Origin: an uncultured Candidatus Cenarchaeum sp.
GTDB lineage: Archaea; Thermoproteota; Nitrososphaeria; Nitrososphaerales; Nitrosopumilaceae
DNA length: 64,000 bases
Reading direction: 5' to 3'
NCBI GenBank assembly: GCA_958295735.1
Contig: OY282369.1
Location: 1,720,161 to 1,784,160, forward strand
The notes under the pieces are model-generated. The model did not search any database, was not told the origin of the DNA, and was given only the letters and a program-made list of their open reading frames with translations. Of the stretch, positions 42,599 through 50,927 are shown piece by piece; within the stretch, counting starts at the first letter, position 1; every line of letters begins with the position of its first letter. Made by a program: the position numbers and the translations under genes.

Positions 42599-43234
42599 AT
42601 GGTGAACAGGGGGTTCCCAAAGTTCGGCGTCTCCCAGGCGGGGGCGTTCGTGGCGGCGCTCAAGAACTACAACCTGCCCGACTTCATACTGGAGATCGTG
42701 GCCAAGGACTGCGACTCCGACCTGCTCGAGCGGGGGCGCGTCGACGACCGCCTGCAGAGCATGAACGACGCCGCGCTGGCGCTGCTCCACCGCGTGTTCG
42801 TCGGCTGCGAGACCGACGAGGAGGGCAAGTACGCCCAGCTCCGGTTCTACGCGTACGTCTCCAGCATGTACCACAAGTGCGCGGTGGCCATAAACGAGCC
42901 GATCCCCGGGCGCTCGGGCAGGAACCACCGCGTGCAGATCGCCGTAAAGAGCAGCGGCATGTACGTGGCGGTGGCGCACAACAAGCCCGTCGGCAAGCCG
43001 GTCAACAGGCGGGACGCGATCCGCTTCTACGGGGCGGTGGACGACATAAAGCGGGGCGACCACGGGACGCAGCTGGCCGACGCCATATACGGCTCGTCGG
43101 TGGGGTTCAGGGACGAGGCGGTCGCCGAACTCGAGGATCTGAGCCGCTCCAGGAACGCGGCCGATCCGGAGAACCGCCTGGACTTCAAGGCGGCCAACTT
43201 CGAGAACAACATCTACTCCATAACGAAGTGCTGA
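42599..43234 (+). CDS. Hypothetical protein, possible PD-(D/E)XK-like fold
   Basis: 211 residues. C-terminal half VQIAVKSSGMYVAVAHNKPV, then RRDAIRFYGAVDDIKRG and ADAIYGSSVGFRDEAV, resembles the strand-helix order of Mrr/RecB-like nucleases, but the acidic catalytic residues are not obvious. N-terminal half is helical. ATG 42599 is the only start; TATA-like AACTTAAAAATG at 42525-42536 would leave a leader of about 45 nt. Function unknown. Confidence 0.6.
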   Translation: MVNRGFPKFGVSQAGAFVAALKNYNLPDFILEIVAKDCDSDLLERGRVDDRLQSMNDAALALLHRVFVGCETDEEGKYAQLRFYAYVSSMYHKCAVAINEPIPGRSGRNHRVQIAVKSSGMYVAVAHNKPVGKPVNRRDAIRFYGAVDDIKRGDHGTQLADAIYGSSVGFRDEAVAELEDLSRSRNAADPENRLDFKAANFENNIYSITKC

Positions 43235-43258
43235 GCCCGCCCCGCGCGCGGCGCGCCC

Positions 43259-43795
43259 TCAGCCCCGCCCCGCCCCGAGGCGCCCGCGGAACGAGGAGGC
43301 GTCGATCGTGAGAAAGTCCGGCCTTCCCTCCGTCCTGGAATGGTCGCCGCCGTACTGCTCGAACGGCAGGCCGGCGTGGAAGTGCCGCATCCACACGTCG
43401 TGCACGTCCTGCACGAACCGCCCGTACCCCGCCTGCCTCAGGAGCTCGTGGGCGATCTCGTGCGAGACCGCGGTGCAGTTGCGCTCCGCCATGAACGCCG
43501 CCGCGTCGCCCCCCCTGGGCCTCTGCCAGTACACCATCCCGAAGTTCTCGGCGTGGTACCCCTCGCAGGTGCAGTCCGTCCACGTGGGCCGGAAGTGGCA
43601 CAGGTAAAAGTGGTAGTCGCCCTCCCCGCGGGCCCTGTGGTCGGCCACCGCCGAGTGGGTGTCCAGCCTCCCCAGCAGCGCGCCGCGCCTGCCGGTCGTC
43701 ATCTCGTCGAACCTGACGCGCAGGTCTGCCGCGAACGCCTCGCCGGCCCAGTCGGCGAAAAAGCGCGCCATGCGGCCCGCGTACTCCACCTCCAC
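43259..43795 (-). CDS. HExxH metallopeptidase-like protein
   Basis: 178 residues from GTG 43795 (GTG 43789 also possible). A zinc-protease motif HEIAHELL occurs in TAVSHEIAHELLRQAGYG, followed by VHDVWMRHFHAG with further His. Upstream are CHFRPTWTDCTCEGYHAENF and a YWQRPRGGD region. No signal peptide. TTTTATTTTTA (minus strand, 43831-43841) is the promoter. Substrate unknown. Confidence 0.6.
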   Translation of the reverse strand: MEVEYAGRMARFFADWAGEAFAADLRVRFDEMTTGRRGALLGRLDTHSAVADHRARGEGDYHFYLCHFRPTWTDCTCEGYHAENFGMVYWQRPRGGDAAAFMAERNCTAVSHEIAHELLRQAGYGRFVQDVHDVWMRHFHAGLPFEQYGGDHSRTEGRPDFLTIDASSFRGRLGAGRG

Positions 43796-43872
43796 GCCGC
43801 GCGCCGCCAGCTCCGTGCTGTCCGCGGCCGTAAAAATAAAATGTAGCAGCAATCCGAAACGCGGGAGCCGCG

Positions 43873-44112
43873 CTAGGTCTGCCCCTCGATCCCCATGAGG
43901 GTCAGGGTGGAGCGGATCTTTTCGATCTTCCTTATCTTCCACGTGATGGTCTCCCTCAGCTTTTCGACGGTGTCCGACTCTATCTTCGCCAGAATGTCGT
44001 AAGCGCCAAAGGTCCCGTGCACCTCCTTTACGCCGTCGAGGCTCTTCAGCTGCTGTATGATGGACTCTTCAGAGCCGAGCTCGCAGTTTATCAGGACATA
44101 AGCCGTGGCCAT
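43873..44112 (-). CDS. Stand-alone Lrp/AsnC ligand-binding (RAM) domain protein
   Basis: 79 residues, a single alpha/beta RAM sandwich with AYVLINCELGSEESIIQQL, a GVKEVHGTFGAYDILAKIE core and a closing IRSTLTLMG. There is no helix-turn-helix, so it cannot bind DNA alone; such proteins may form mixed oligomers with full Lrp regulators or act as amino-acid sensors. Leaderless ATG 44112 below GATATAGTGG (44130-44139). Confidence 0.88.
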   Translation of the reverse strand: MATAYVLINCELGSEESIIQQLKSLDGVKEVHGTFGAYDILAKIESDTVEKLRETITWKIRKIEKIRSTLTLMGIEGQT

Positions 44113-44189
44113 GCACCTCCCCCGCCCCCGCCACTATATCAACATTCAATCCGGCCGCCCGCGCGGGGCCGGCAGCCCCCGCTCCCCGG

Positions 44190-44258
44190 GCGCGAATCCG
44201 GATCAACGGAGCGGCTTTCGCGCCCGCGGCTGGCGGGCACGTGGCCTCGTGCGGCCGC
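44190..44258 (-). repeat. Dispersed repeat R2, copy 4 (minus orientation)
   Basis: Read on the minus strand: GCACGAGGCCACGTGCCCGC, CAGCCGCGGGCGCGAAAGCC and TGATCCGGATTCGCGCCC. R1 copy 7 precedes it in the same orientation, as at the other two composite sites. Confidence 0.78.
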
Positions 44259-44312
44259 CCGCGCGGGGCCGGGCGCCCCCCCCCGCAGTCCCGAAAGCGT
44301 CCTCCCCCCGCG

Positions 44313-44406
44313 CGCGCAGGCGCGCCCGTCGCGATCCGGGCGCGGGATCGGGGAGCGGTCCGCCGTTGCCGGGCGCGGTTCCGGTTTGGGCGCAAGTCTA
44401 CGCGCG
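44313..44406 (-). repeat. Dispersed repeat R1, copy 7 (minus orientation)
   Basis: Minus-strand reading begins CGCGTAGACTTGCGCCCAAA and contains CCGGAACCGCGCCCGGCAAC and GATCCCGCGCCCGGATCGC; the far end is diverged (CGGGCGCGCCTGCGCGCG). Confidence 0.88.
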
Positions 44407-44417
44407 CGAGCATACTA

Positions 44418-44430
44418 CATTAATATAGAG
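44418..44430. promoter_or_regulatory. Promoter of the acyl-CoA synthetase gene, possibly bidirectional
   Basis: CATTAATATAGAG lies about 35 bp before ATG 44459. Read on the minus strand, CTATATTAATG lies about 20-24 bp before the first base of R1 copy 7, so it could also drive R1. Confidence 0.5.
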
Positions 44431-44458
44431 AGCGCCGGGCCCGCCGGCCGGTAGCCCA

Positions 44459-46591
44459 ATGTCGCACTCCACCGCCAGGAGAATCTTCGAGGCGGCGATG
44501 AAGACGGATCACAAGATAGTGACCGAGGATGATGCCAAGTCGATACTGGCCTCGTACGGCTTGGAAGTCCCGAGGCACGCGCTGGCGCGATCGGCCGACG
44601 AGGCGGAGAAGCGGGCCGCGGAGATCGGCTTCCCGCTGGTCATGAAGGTGGTCTCGCCCCAGATACTCCACAAGACGGACGTGGGCGGGGTCAGGGTGGG
44701 CATCGCCGGCGCCGCCGAGGCGAGGGCGGCCTTTTCCGAGATGCACGGCAGGCTGTCGAAAAAAAAGGGGGTGGACGTGAAGGGGATCCTGCTGGAGAGC
44801 ATGGTGTCCGGCGAGGGCGGCGTGGAGATGATAGTGGGGCTACAGAACGATCCCCAGTTCGGCCCCGTGATCATGGCGGGCATGGGCGGCACGCTGACCG
44901 AGGTGATGCGCGACGTCTCGTTCCGGATGCTGCCCATAACGGAAAAGGACGCGAGGTCGATGCTGGAGGAGCTGCGCGGGTACAGGCTGCTGGCCGGATT
45001 CCGCGGCTCAAAGCCGGCCGATGTGCCCGCGCTGGTCGGCGCGCTGGTGGGCATGGGCCGCCTGGGAATGGACCGCGCCTCCCACTTCGACAGCATCGAC
45101 TTCAACCCGGTGCTCGTCCGCCCGAAGGGATGCGTCGTGCTCGACGCGAAGATAATCCTGAAGGAAAAGCCCGATGCGGGCGCCGTGTCCCGGGCGTCCC
45201 CCGACACGCGGTTCCTGGGGCGGTTCTTCACCCCGCGCTCGGTCGCGCTGGTCGGCGCGTCGTCGTCCAAGGGAAAGATAGGCAACTCCATACTGGACAG
45301 CCTGGCCAACCACGACTTCAAGGGAGAGGTCTACCCGATAAACCCAAAGGCCGACGAGATATTCGGCCGCAAGTGCTACCCGTCGGTGGCCGACGTGCCG
45401 GGCAGCGTGGATCTCGTCGTGGTGTCGGTCGACCTTTCCCGCACCCCCGAGGTGCTCGAGGACTGCGCCAAGAAGGGCGTCCACAGCGTCGTCGTGGTGT
45501 CCGGGGGAGGGAAGGAGCTGGGCGGGGAGCGGGCAGACTACGAGGCCGAGGTCAAGCGCCTCTCCGCGAAGCACCGCATCCGGATCATCGGCCCCAACTG
45601 CATAGGCATGTTCAACGCGGCCAACCGGCTCGACTGCGCGTTCCAGGGGCGGGAGAGGATGGTCCGCGCGAAGCTGGGCCCCGTCGCCCTCCTCTCGCAG
45701 AGCGGCACCATGGGGATAAGCTTCCTCGAGACGGCCGACTCGTTCGGCCTCTCAAAGCTGGTAAGCTACGGGAACCGCTCGGACGTGGACGAGGCGGATC
45801 TCGTGTGGTACCTGGCCGGCGACCCGCAGACGGAGGTGATCGCCCTGTACGTGGAGGGGTTCGGCGACGGCCGCAAGTTCATAAACACCGCGAGGCGCGT
45901 CATGCGGGAGAAGAAAAAGCCGGTCGTCGTGTGGAAGAGCGGCCGCACCGAGATGGGCGCAAAGCAGGCGGCATCCCACACGGGCTCGCTGGGGGGCTCG
46001 GACAAGATAATAGCCGGCGCGTTCAGGCAGGCGGGGATAATCGCGGTCGACAGCTACCAAGAGCTGGCCGCGGTCACGAAGGCCCTGGCCTGGCAGCCCC
46101 ACGCGGCGGGGCCCAGGGTGGCCATGACGAGCAACGGGGCCGGCCCCATGATCGGCGGCATTGACCACTTTGAGCGGCTGGGACTGGAGCTGGCCAAGGT
46201 CTCGGCGAGGTCGCTCAAGGACATGAAGAGCCACTTTCCCCCCACCTACGTCATAGGCAACGGCAACCCGGCCGACGTCACGGGGGGCGCCACCGCCGAC
46301 GACTACAGGTTCGTCGTCAGGGCGTTCATGAACGACCCGGGGGTGGACATGGTGCTGCCCTGGTTCGTGTTCCAGGACGATCCGCTGGACATAGACGAGA
46401 TCGTGGGGCATCTGGCGGCGTTCTCAAAGGCGCGCAAGAAGCCCCTGCTGGTGGGGGCCAACGGGGGCCCGTTCACCGGAAAAGTGGCCGAGATGGTCGA
46501 GTCCGAGAAGATACCCGTGTACGACGACCTGAGGGACTGGGTCGCCGCCGCCTCGGCGCTCGCGCAGTGGGGCCGGATCCTGAAGGGCTAA
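44459..46591 (+). CDS. ADP-forming acyl-CoA synthetase (3-hydroxypropionyl- or 4-hydroxybutyryl-CoA synthetase)
   Basis: 710 residues. Domain order is ATP-grasp first ([39 protein letters not shown]), then CoA-binding ([20 protein letters not shown]), then the ligase-like domain with [12 protein letters not shown] and the phospho-His in [14 protein letters not shown]. This order is permuted relative to many ADP-forming acetyl-CoA synthetases. In thaumarchaea such enzymes activate 3-hydroxypropionate or 4-hydroxybutyrate with ADP rather than AMP as product. The adjacent crotonase resembles the arrangement in Nitrosopumilus, which favours the 3-hydroxypropionate enzyme, but substrate is not proven. 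Confidence 0.88.
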   Translation: MSHSTARRIFEAAMKTDHKIVTEDDAKSILASYGLEVPRHALARSADEAEKRAAEIGFPLVMKVVSPQILHKTDVGGVRVGIAGAAEARAAFSEMHGRLSKKKGVDVKGILLESMVSGEGGVEMIVGLQNDPQFGPVIMAGMGGTLTEVMRDVSFRMLPITEKDARSMLEELRGYRLLAGFRGSKPADVPALVGALVGMGRLGMDRASHFDSIDFNPVLVRPKGCVVLDAKIILKEKPDAGAVSRASPDTRFLGRFFTPRSVALVGASSSKGKIGNSILDSLANHDFKGEVYPINPKADEIFGRKCYPSVADVPGSVDLVVVSVDLSRTPEVLEDCAKKGVHSVVVVSGGGKELGGERADYEAEVKRLSAKHRIRIIGPNCIGMFNAANRLDCAFQGRERMVRAKLGPVALLSQSGTMGISFLETADSFGLSKLVSYGNRSDVDEADLVWYLAGDPQTEVIALYVEGFGDGRKFINTARRVMREKKKPVVVWKSGRTEMGAKQAASHTGSLGGSDKIIAGAFRQAGIIAVDSYQELAAVTKALAWQPHAAGPRVAMTSNGAGPMIGGIDHFERLGLELAKVSARSLKDMKSHFPPTYVIGNGNPADVTGGATADDYRFVVRAFMNDPGVDMVLPWFVFQDDPLDIDEIVGHLAAFSKARKKPLLVGANGGPFTGKVAEMVESEKIPVYDDLRDWVAAASALAQWGRILKG

Positions 46592-46795
46592 CTCGTCCGA
46601 AGTCCCCGCCCGCGCAGCGGGCCGGATCCCCCGGACCGCCCCCCTTTCCGCCGCCTTCCGATCGGCGGCGCCGTTGCCGCGGGCCGGCGACCGGGCAGCC
46701 CCGGTCTCGCGCGGGGGAGGCCGCCGCGCCCCGGCGCGCGATGCAGATCCGCGCGCGCAGGATACACCTTTAAACCGGCGCGCGGGGGAGGCCGC

Positions 46796-47557
46796 ATGGC
46801 GCTGGTCACCACGTCGGCATCCGACGGCATCTGCACCGTGACGATAAACCGGCCGGAAAAGCTGAACGCGATGAACACGGACGTGGCCCGCCAGCTCATA
46901 GACGCGTTTTCCGACGCGGCGCGGCGGGGCGACGTCAAGGCGATCATACTCACCGGCGAGGGGGACAAGGCATTCTCGGCCGGCGCCGACATTGAGTACA
47001 TGTCCGGCATCACTGCCGACGAGTCCGTGGAGTACGCCCGCCTCGGCCAGCTGGTCACCGAGACCATAGAGCAGGTCGACCAGCCGACGATCGCGGCGGT
47101 CAACGGCTACGCCCTGGGCGGCGGGTGCGAGGTGGCGATGTCGTGCGACATACGGCTGGCCTCCGACCGCGCCAAGATGGGCCAGCCCGAGGTCACCATC
47201 GGGATCCCGCCGGGGTGGGGCGGCACGCAGCGCCTCATGCGCATAGTGGGCATCGCCAAGGCCAAGGAGCTGGTATACACTGGAGCGGCGATCGGGGCAG
47301 AGGAGGCCCTGCAGATCGGCCTCGTGAACCGCGTGTTCCCGGCCTCCTCGCTGGCGGAGGAGGCCGAGAAGATGGCCCGCAAGATCGCCTCGAACTCCGC
47401 CATGGGCGTCCGGATGTCAAAGATCGCCATGAACAGGGGGCGCAACGCGGACCTGGACACGGGCCTGTCGATAGAGCTGCTCGCGTGGCGCAACTGCTTC
47501 ACGCACCAGGACCGCAAGCAGCGCATGAACGAGTTCCTGCAGCGGCCCAAAAAGTGA
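46796..47557 (+). CDS. Enoyl-CoA hydratase (crotonyl-CoA hydratase/3-HP-CoA dehydratase)
   Basis: 253 residues, crotonase fold. Oxyanion-hole regions [13 protein letters not shown] and [18 protein letters not shown] and the catalytic Glu area [19 protein letters not shown] are intact. In the thaumarchaeal carbon cycle one crotonase handles both 3-hydroxypropionyl-CoA dehydration and crotonyl-CoA hydration; the upstream synthetase supports that role. ATG 46796 is 26 bp below CCTTTAAACC (46768-46777). Confidence 0.9.
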   Translation: MALVTTSASDGICTVTINRPEKLNAMNTDVARQLIDAFSDAARRGDVKAIILTGEGDKAFSAGADIEYMSGITADESVEYARLGQLVTETIEQVDQPTIAAVNGYALGGGCEVAMSCDIRLASDRAKMGQPEVTIGIPPGWGGTQRLMRIVGIAKAKELVYTGAAIGAEEALQIGLVNRVFPASSLAEEAEKMARKIASNSAMGVRMSKIAMNRGRNADLDTGLSIELLAWRNCFTHQDRKQRMNEFLQRPKK

Positions 47558-47786
47558 CCGGGCCCGGGCGGTTGCCGGCGCGCCCGTCCCGCTCGCGCGG
47601 CCGGGGGTCGCGCCGTTGCTCGGCATCCCCCCGTTGCCCGCGCCGCGCGGGGCCGCCCCACCCCCTCCGCCACGCGCTAACTTGGATCGGCGGAGGCGTT
47701 CCGGCGCCGGCGGCCCGCGGGCGCGCGGCCCCGCATCGGGCCGATCCGCAAAGGTTCTTATAATTTGGGCCGGGAATCGGGACATC

Positions 47787-48137
47787 ATGGCTACAGAAAT
47801 GGCAGAAAGACTGGTGAGCGTCACCCCGAAAGCGGCCGAAAAGATCAAGGAATTCATGGCCGACGAGGCCGACAAGCCCTCGTACCTCAGGGTTTACGTG
47901 CAGGGGGGCGGCTGTTCGGGCCTCTCGTACGGCATGGGCTTTGAAAAAGCGGCCGAGGAGGACGACCTCGTGATCGAGGAAAGCGGCGTCAAGCTGCTCG
48001 TGGACAGCTACAGCCAGGACCACCTCAAGGGCGCGAATGTGGATTACATCGAGAGTCTGATGGGTTCGGGGTTCAAGATCAACAACCCGAACGTCACAAA
48101 GTCGTGCTCGTGCGGCCACTCCTTCAACACCGAGTAG
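47787..48137 (+). CDS. A-type Fe-S cluster carrier (HesB/IscA family)
   Basis: 116 residues. The three ligand Cys are in GGCSGLSYG and SCSCGHSF. It carries Fe-S clusters to targets such as aconitase. ATG 47787 is about 26 bp below TTCTTATAATTT (47755-47766). A T-rich stretch follows the stop. Confidence 0.95.
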   Translation: MATEMAERLVSVTPKAAEKIKEFMADEADKPSYLRVYVQGGGCSGLSYGMGFEKAAEEDDLVIEESGVKLLVDSYSQDHLKGANVDYIESLMGSGFKINNPNVTKSCSCGHSFNTE

Positions 48138-48144
48138 GCGCACA

Positions 48145-48159
48145 GATTTTCATTTTTCC
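48145..48159 (+). terminator. T-rich transcription terminator
   Basis: GATTTTCATTTTTCC, directly after the Fe-S carrier stop. T-runs are the usual archaeal termination signal and are rare in this GC-rich DNA. Confidence 0.5.
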
Positions 48160-49020
48160 GACGGCGGGGCCCTCCGGCCCGCGCCGCGGTGCGCGCCCCC
48201 TGCCGGACGCGGCCCGCCCGGCCTGCCGCGCAACCAGGGGGCGGGGGCGCCAGGCGCGGCGGACGCGGCCCGCCTAAAGCGCAATGCGTCCCGGCCGCAG
48301 AAGCCTGCCCCCGCCCCGCCTTCCCCCCGCCGGCGGTCCGGCTGGCTGGTGCGCGGCGAGATCACCGTGCCGGGGGGCCTCCCGCCCGCCTCCCCCCCGC
48401 CGGCGGTCCGGCTGGGCTGCGGGCCAGCCGCCGCGGCCAGCGCCGCGCGGGCGCCCTCTTCCACGGCCGCGCGCTTCGCGCGTGCGGTGGGGCGCGTCGA
48501 TCCTGCCCGCCGGGATCCCGGCGCCCCGGCCGCGGCGCTGCCGCGTGTCCGCCTCACGCCTTGGGCGGCCGGCGCCGCGGATCCCCGCGCGGGCGCGCCG
48601 GATGCGGCGCGGCGGGACGGGACGATGCGGCCTGCGGGCGGCGCCCCGGCGGCGCGGGGCGGGACCGCGCGCGGCCCCGGGAACTGGAGCAGGCCGCGGG
48701 TCCGCCTCCTCCGGGGTTCGGCCCGCCGGAGGGCCGGGCAGCGGCGCGGCGCGCAGGGATGCTGGCGCCTGGCAGTCCGGCGGCCGCGTGGCGGCGGGCA
48801 AAAGGGCCGCGGCGCGCTTCGCCCGCACGGCTGCCGGAAAAGGGGCCGCGGGATGCGGAAGGCTGGGGCGCGCTGCCGGGACAGCCTTCCCGGCGCGCGG
48901 GGATCCGGGGATGCGCCGGGCGCTTTTCGGGGACAGCTCCGCAGCCTGCCGGCGGCGCGGGCCCCGTCCTGCGGCTTTGCTCCCGCGCCGCGCCCGGCGC
49001 GGCGGAGCGCTGCCAAGTCG
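48160..49020. other. Gene-poor region with decayed sequence
   Basis: About 860 bp without a supportable gene. Long open frames on both strands have no TATA-like element and read as Arg/Pro/Ala/Gly filler. It contains a 35-bp remnant of the gene at 7285-7578 (at 48346-48380) flanked by two copies of CCGCCGGCGGTCCGGCTGG 70 bp apart, which suggests a degenerated duplication. Confidence 0.7.
48346..48380 (+). pseudogene. Remnant of a paralogue of the 7285-7578 gene
   Basis: 35 bp identical to 7516-7550 except one A to G change; it would encode LVRGEITVPGGL. Flanking sequence does not match, so only a fragment is left. Confidence 0.6.
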
Positions 49021-49022
49021 GG

Positions 49023-49411
49023 GCCGGAACGGCGCCCGATCGCCGTCCGCATTTTCGCGCAATCGTCACGGCGGAAGCGGCGGGGCCGGAACGGCGCCCG
49101 ATCGCCGTCCGCATTTTCGCGCAATCGTCACGGCGGAAGCGGCGGGGCCGGAACGGCGCCCGATCGCCGTCCGCATTTTCGCGCAATCGTCACGGCGGAA
49201 GCGGCGGGGCCGGAACGGCGCCCGATCGCCGTCCGCATTTTCGCGCAATCGTCACGGCGGAAGCGGCGGGGCCGGAACGGCGCCCGATCGCCGTCCGCAT
49301 TTTCGCGCAATCGTCACGGCGGAAGCGGCGGGGCCGGAACGGCGCCCGATCGCCGTCCGCATTTTCGCGCAATCGTCACGGCGGAAGCGGCGGGGCCGGA
49401 ACGGCGCGCGG
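49023..49411. repeat. 62-bp tandem repeat, six perfect copies plus a partial
   Basis: Units start at 49023, 49085, 49147, 49209, 49271, 49333 and 49395 (partial). Each holds an A/T-richer core, CCGCATTTTCGCGCAATCGT, in GC-rich flanks. Copies are identical. The period is not a multiple of three and there are no spacers, so it is neither coding nor CRISPR. It lies about 320 bp upstream of the dnaG promoter. Confidence 0.97.
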
Positions 49412-49670
49412 GACGCCCGCGCCCCGCGCGGACCCGCATCCGAGCCGGGGCCGCGCCCGGCGGCCCAGGGCCCCCAGTCCCGCGCCCGGGCCGCGCCTGC
49501 CCCCGCCCGCGCGGAAACGGGGGCCGCCTGCAGGCCGCGGCCGGCCGGCGGTTCCGCGCGCGCAGCCGGGCGGGCGGGGCGCGGGCCCCCCGCGCGGGGC
49601 CGCCCCCGAAGCGCGATCCGGGTCCGGCGGGGGCGCCACCGCGCCGGCGCGCGGCCCGATCGGGGCCCAT
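49412..49670. other. GC-rich spacer before dnaG, no gene seen
   Basis: About 260 bp rich in GCGCGG and CCGCCC blocks. Weak R1-like fragments occur (CCGAGCCGGGGCCGCGCCCG; CCAGTCCCGCGCCCGGGCC), too diverged to count as copies. Confidence 0.6.
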
Positions 49671-49678
49671 CCGATAGG

Positions 49679-49722
49679 CTAATATAGGCAATATCAAGGG
49701 CTAGGGCATGTCAGTTAAGGAG
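49679..49722 (+). promoter_or_regulatory. dnaG promoter and Shine-Dalgarno site
   Basis: TATA-like CTAATATA at 49679-49686 predicts a transcript start near 49708. AAGGAG at 49717-49722 is a Shine-Dalgarno motif 8 nt before TTG 49731. This is the one clear leadered, SD-bearing gene in the window. Confidence 0.7.
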
Positions 49723-49791
49723 ATGGGAAATTGCCTCAATCTGGAATCGTCAAATATCACGTCAAGCTTTCATACAACGTCGATGGGCTAG
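49708..49791 (+). other. Possible leaderless upstream ORF overlapping dnaG
   Basis: ATG 49708 falls at the predicted transcript start, about 25 bp below the TATA element. It opens a 27-residue frame (MSVKEMGNCLNLESSN at the start) that ends at TAG 49789-49791 inside dnaG in another frame. It could couple or tune dnaG translation; it may also be chance. Confidence 0.35.
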
Positions 49792-50927
49792 TTGAACGGG
49801 CGGATCTGATCGGCGCGATCTTCGGGCAGACCGAAGGCCTGCTCGGGCCGGAGATGAACCTGAACGAGCTCCAGCGCGTTTCAAAGATAGGCCGCATCGA
49901 GGTAACTACCCGTTCGACGACGAACGCCACCCTCGGGGACGTCGTGATACCGATGAGCACGGACATTGACACGTGCGCGCTCATAGCGGCCGCCATCGAG
50001 AGCATCGACAAGGTGGGCCCGTTCGACTGCAAGTTCCACCTGGAAGCGATAGACGACGTCCGCGCCGCCAAAAAGGACGACATCGTGCGGCGCGCCAAGG
50101 AGATCAAGCAAAAGTGGGCCACCAAGACCGTGAGCGAGGGCGACACGATGCTCAAGGACATACACGAGGGCAGCGGCGGCAAGGTGCAGGCGTACGGGAA
50201 CTCAAAGCTGCCGTGCGGCTCGGGCATACACAACTCGCCCTGGATAATACTGGTGGAGGGGAGGGCCGACATCATCAACCTGATGAGGGCCGGCTACAAC
50301 AACGCCATAGCCATACAGGGCGCCAGGATCGACGAGTCGATAAAGGATCTGTGCAGGTCGAAAAAGACCACCGTGGCGTTCATGGACGGCGACAGGGCGG
50401 GCGGGTTCATACTGCGCGAGCTGAAGTCGATGGTCCGCGTGGACTATGAGCTCCGCGCCGATCCGGGCATAGAGGTGGAGGAGCTCACCCCGCAGCGCGT
50501 CTCGGAGCTGCTGGATCCCGTGGCCGAGGAGATCAAAAAGGGCAAGCCGCCCGCGTCGCAGGAAAAGGCGGCGGCCGCGCAGCCCCCCGCGGGGGCGGCC
50601 GAGGCGGCGCCGGCGGAGGAGGACGCGAAGATGCTGGCCGCGGTGGCATCCAGGGCCTACTCGTCGCTCAACGAGACGCTGGAGGCCATGGCGCTGGACG
50701 CGGAGGAGAAGGAACTGTTCAGGGTGCCCATAAGCGAGCTGGTCAAAAAGCTCTCCACCCAGTCGGGGATAAAGTACTTGGTGCTGGACGGCATAATAAC
50801 GCAGCGGCTGCTGGACGGGGCCAGGGGCGCGGGGGTCAAGTGCGTGGCGGGCCACCGGATAGCCAGGATAAGCGACGGCGGGGACGGCATCGTGATCAAG
50901 ACCTTCCGCGACTTGGGCATCAACTAG
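49731..50927 (+). CDS. dnaG: Archaeal DnaG-like primase/exosome protein
   Basis: 398 residues. GAIFGQTEGLLG near the N-terminus is highly conserved. The TOPRIM core is IILVEGRADIINLM (Glu) and VAFMDGDRAGGFI (DxD). Archaeal DnaG can synthesise RNA primers and also docks with the exosome. A linker rich in A/P/E/K (about residues 275-305) precedes the C-terminal domain. TTG 49731 is chosen because of the SD motif and because PQSGIVKYHVKLS follows. The next gene starts at the base after its stop. Confidence 0.96.
   Translation: MPQSGIVKYHVKLSYNVDGLVERADLIGAIFGQTEGLLGPEMNLNELQRVSKIGRIEVTTRSTTNATLGDVVIPMSTDIDTCALIAAAIESIDKVGPFDCKFHLEAIDDVRAAKKDDIVRRAKEIKQKWATKTVSEGDTMLKDIHEGSGGKVQAYGNSKLPCGSGIHNSPWIILVEGRADIINLMRAGYNNAIAIQGARIDESIKDLCRSKKTTVAFMDGDRAGGFILRELKSMVRVDYELRADPGIEVEELTPQRVSELLDPVAEEIKKGKPPASQEKAAAAQPPAGAAEAAPAEEDAKMLAAVASRAYSSLNETLEAMALDAEEKELFRVPISELVKKLSTQSGIKYLVLDGIITQRLLDGARGAGVKCVAGHRIARISDGGDGIVIKTFRDLGIN

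Noticed and set aside
42534-42605. 23-codon ORF upstream of the gene at 42599
   Set aside because: The nearest TATA-like elements are at the wrong distance and it has no start context; likely chance.
49023-49411. CRISPR array
   Set aside because: The 62-bp units are contiguous and identical, with no spacers and no cas genes nearby.
48189-49687. Several 440-500-codon frames across the 62-bp array
   Set aside because: All frames are open because the unit lacks stops in several phases. No TATA-like element, start context or domain supports translation.
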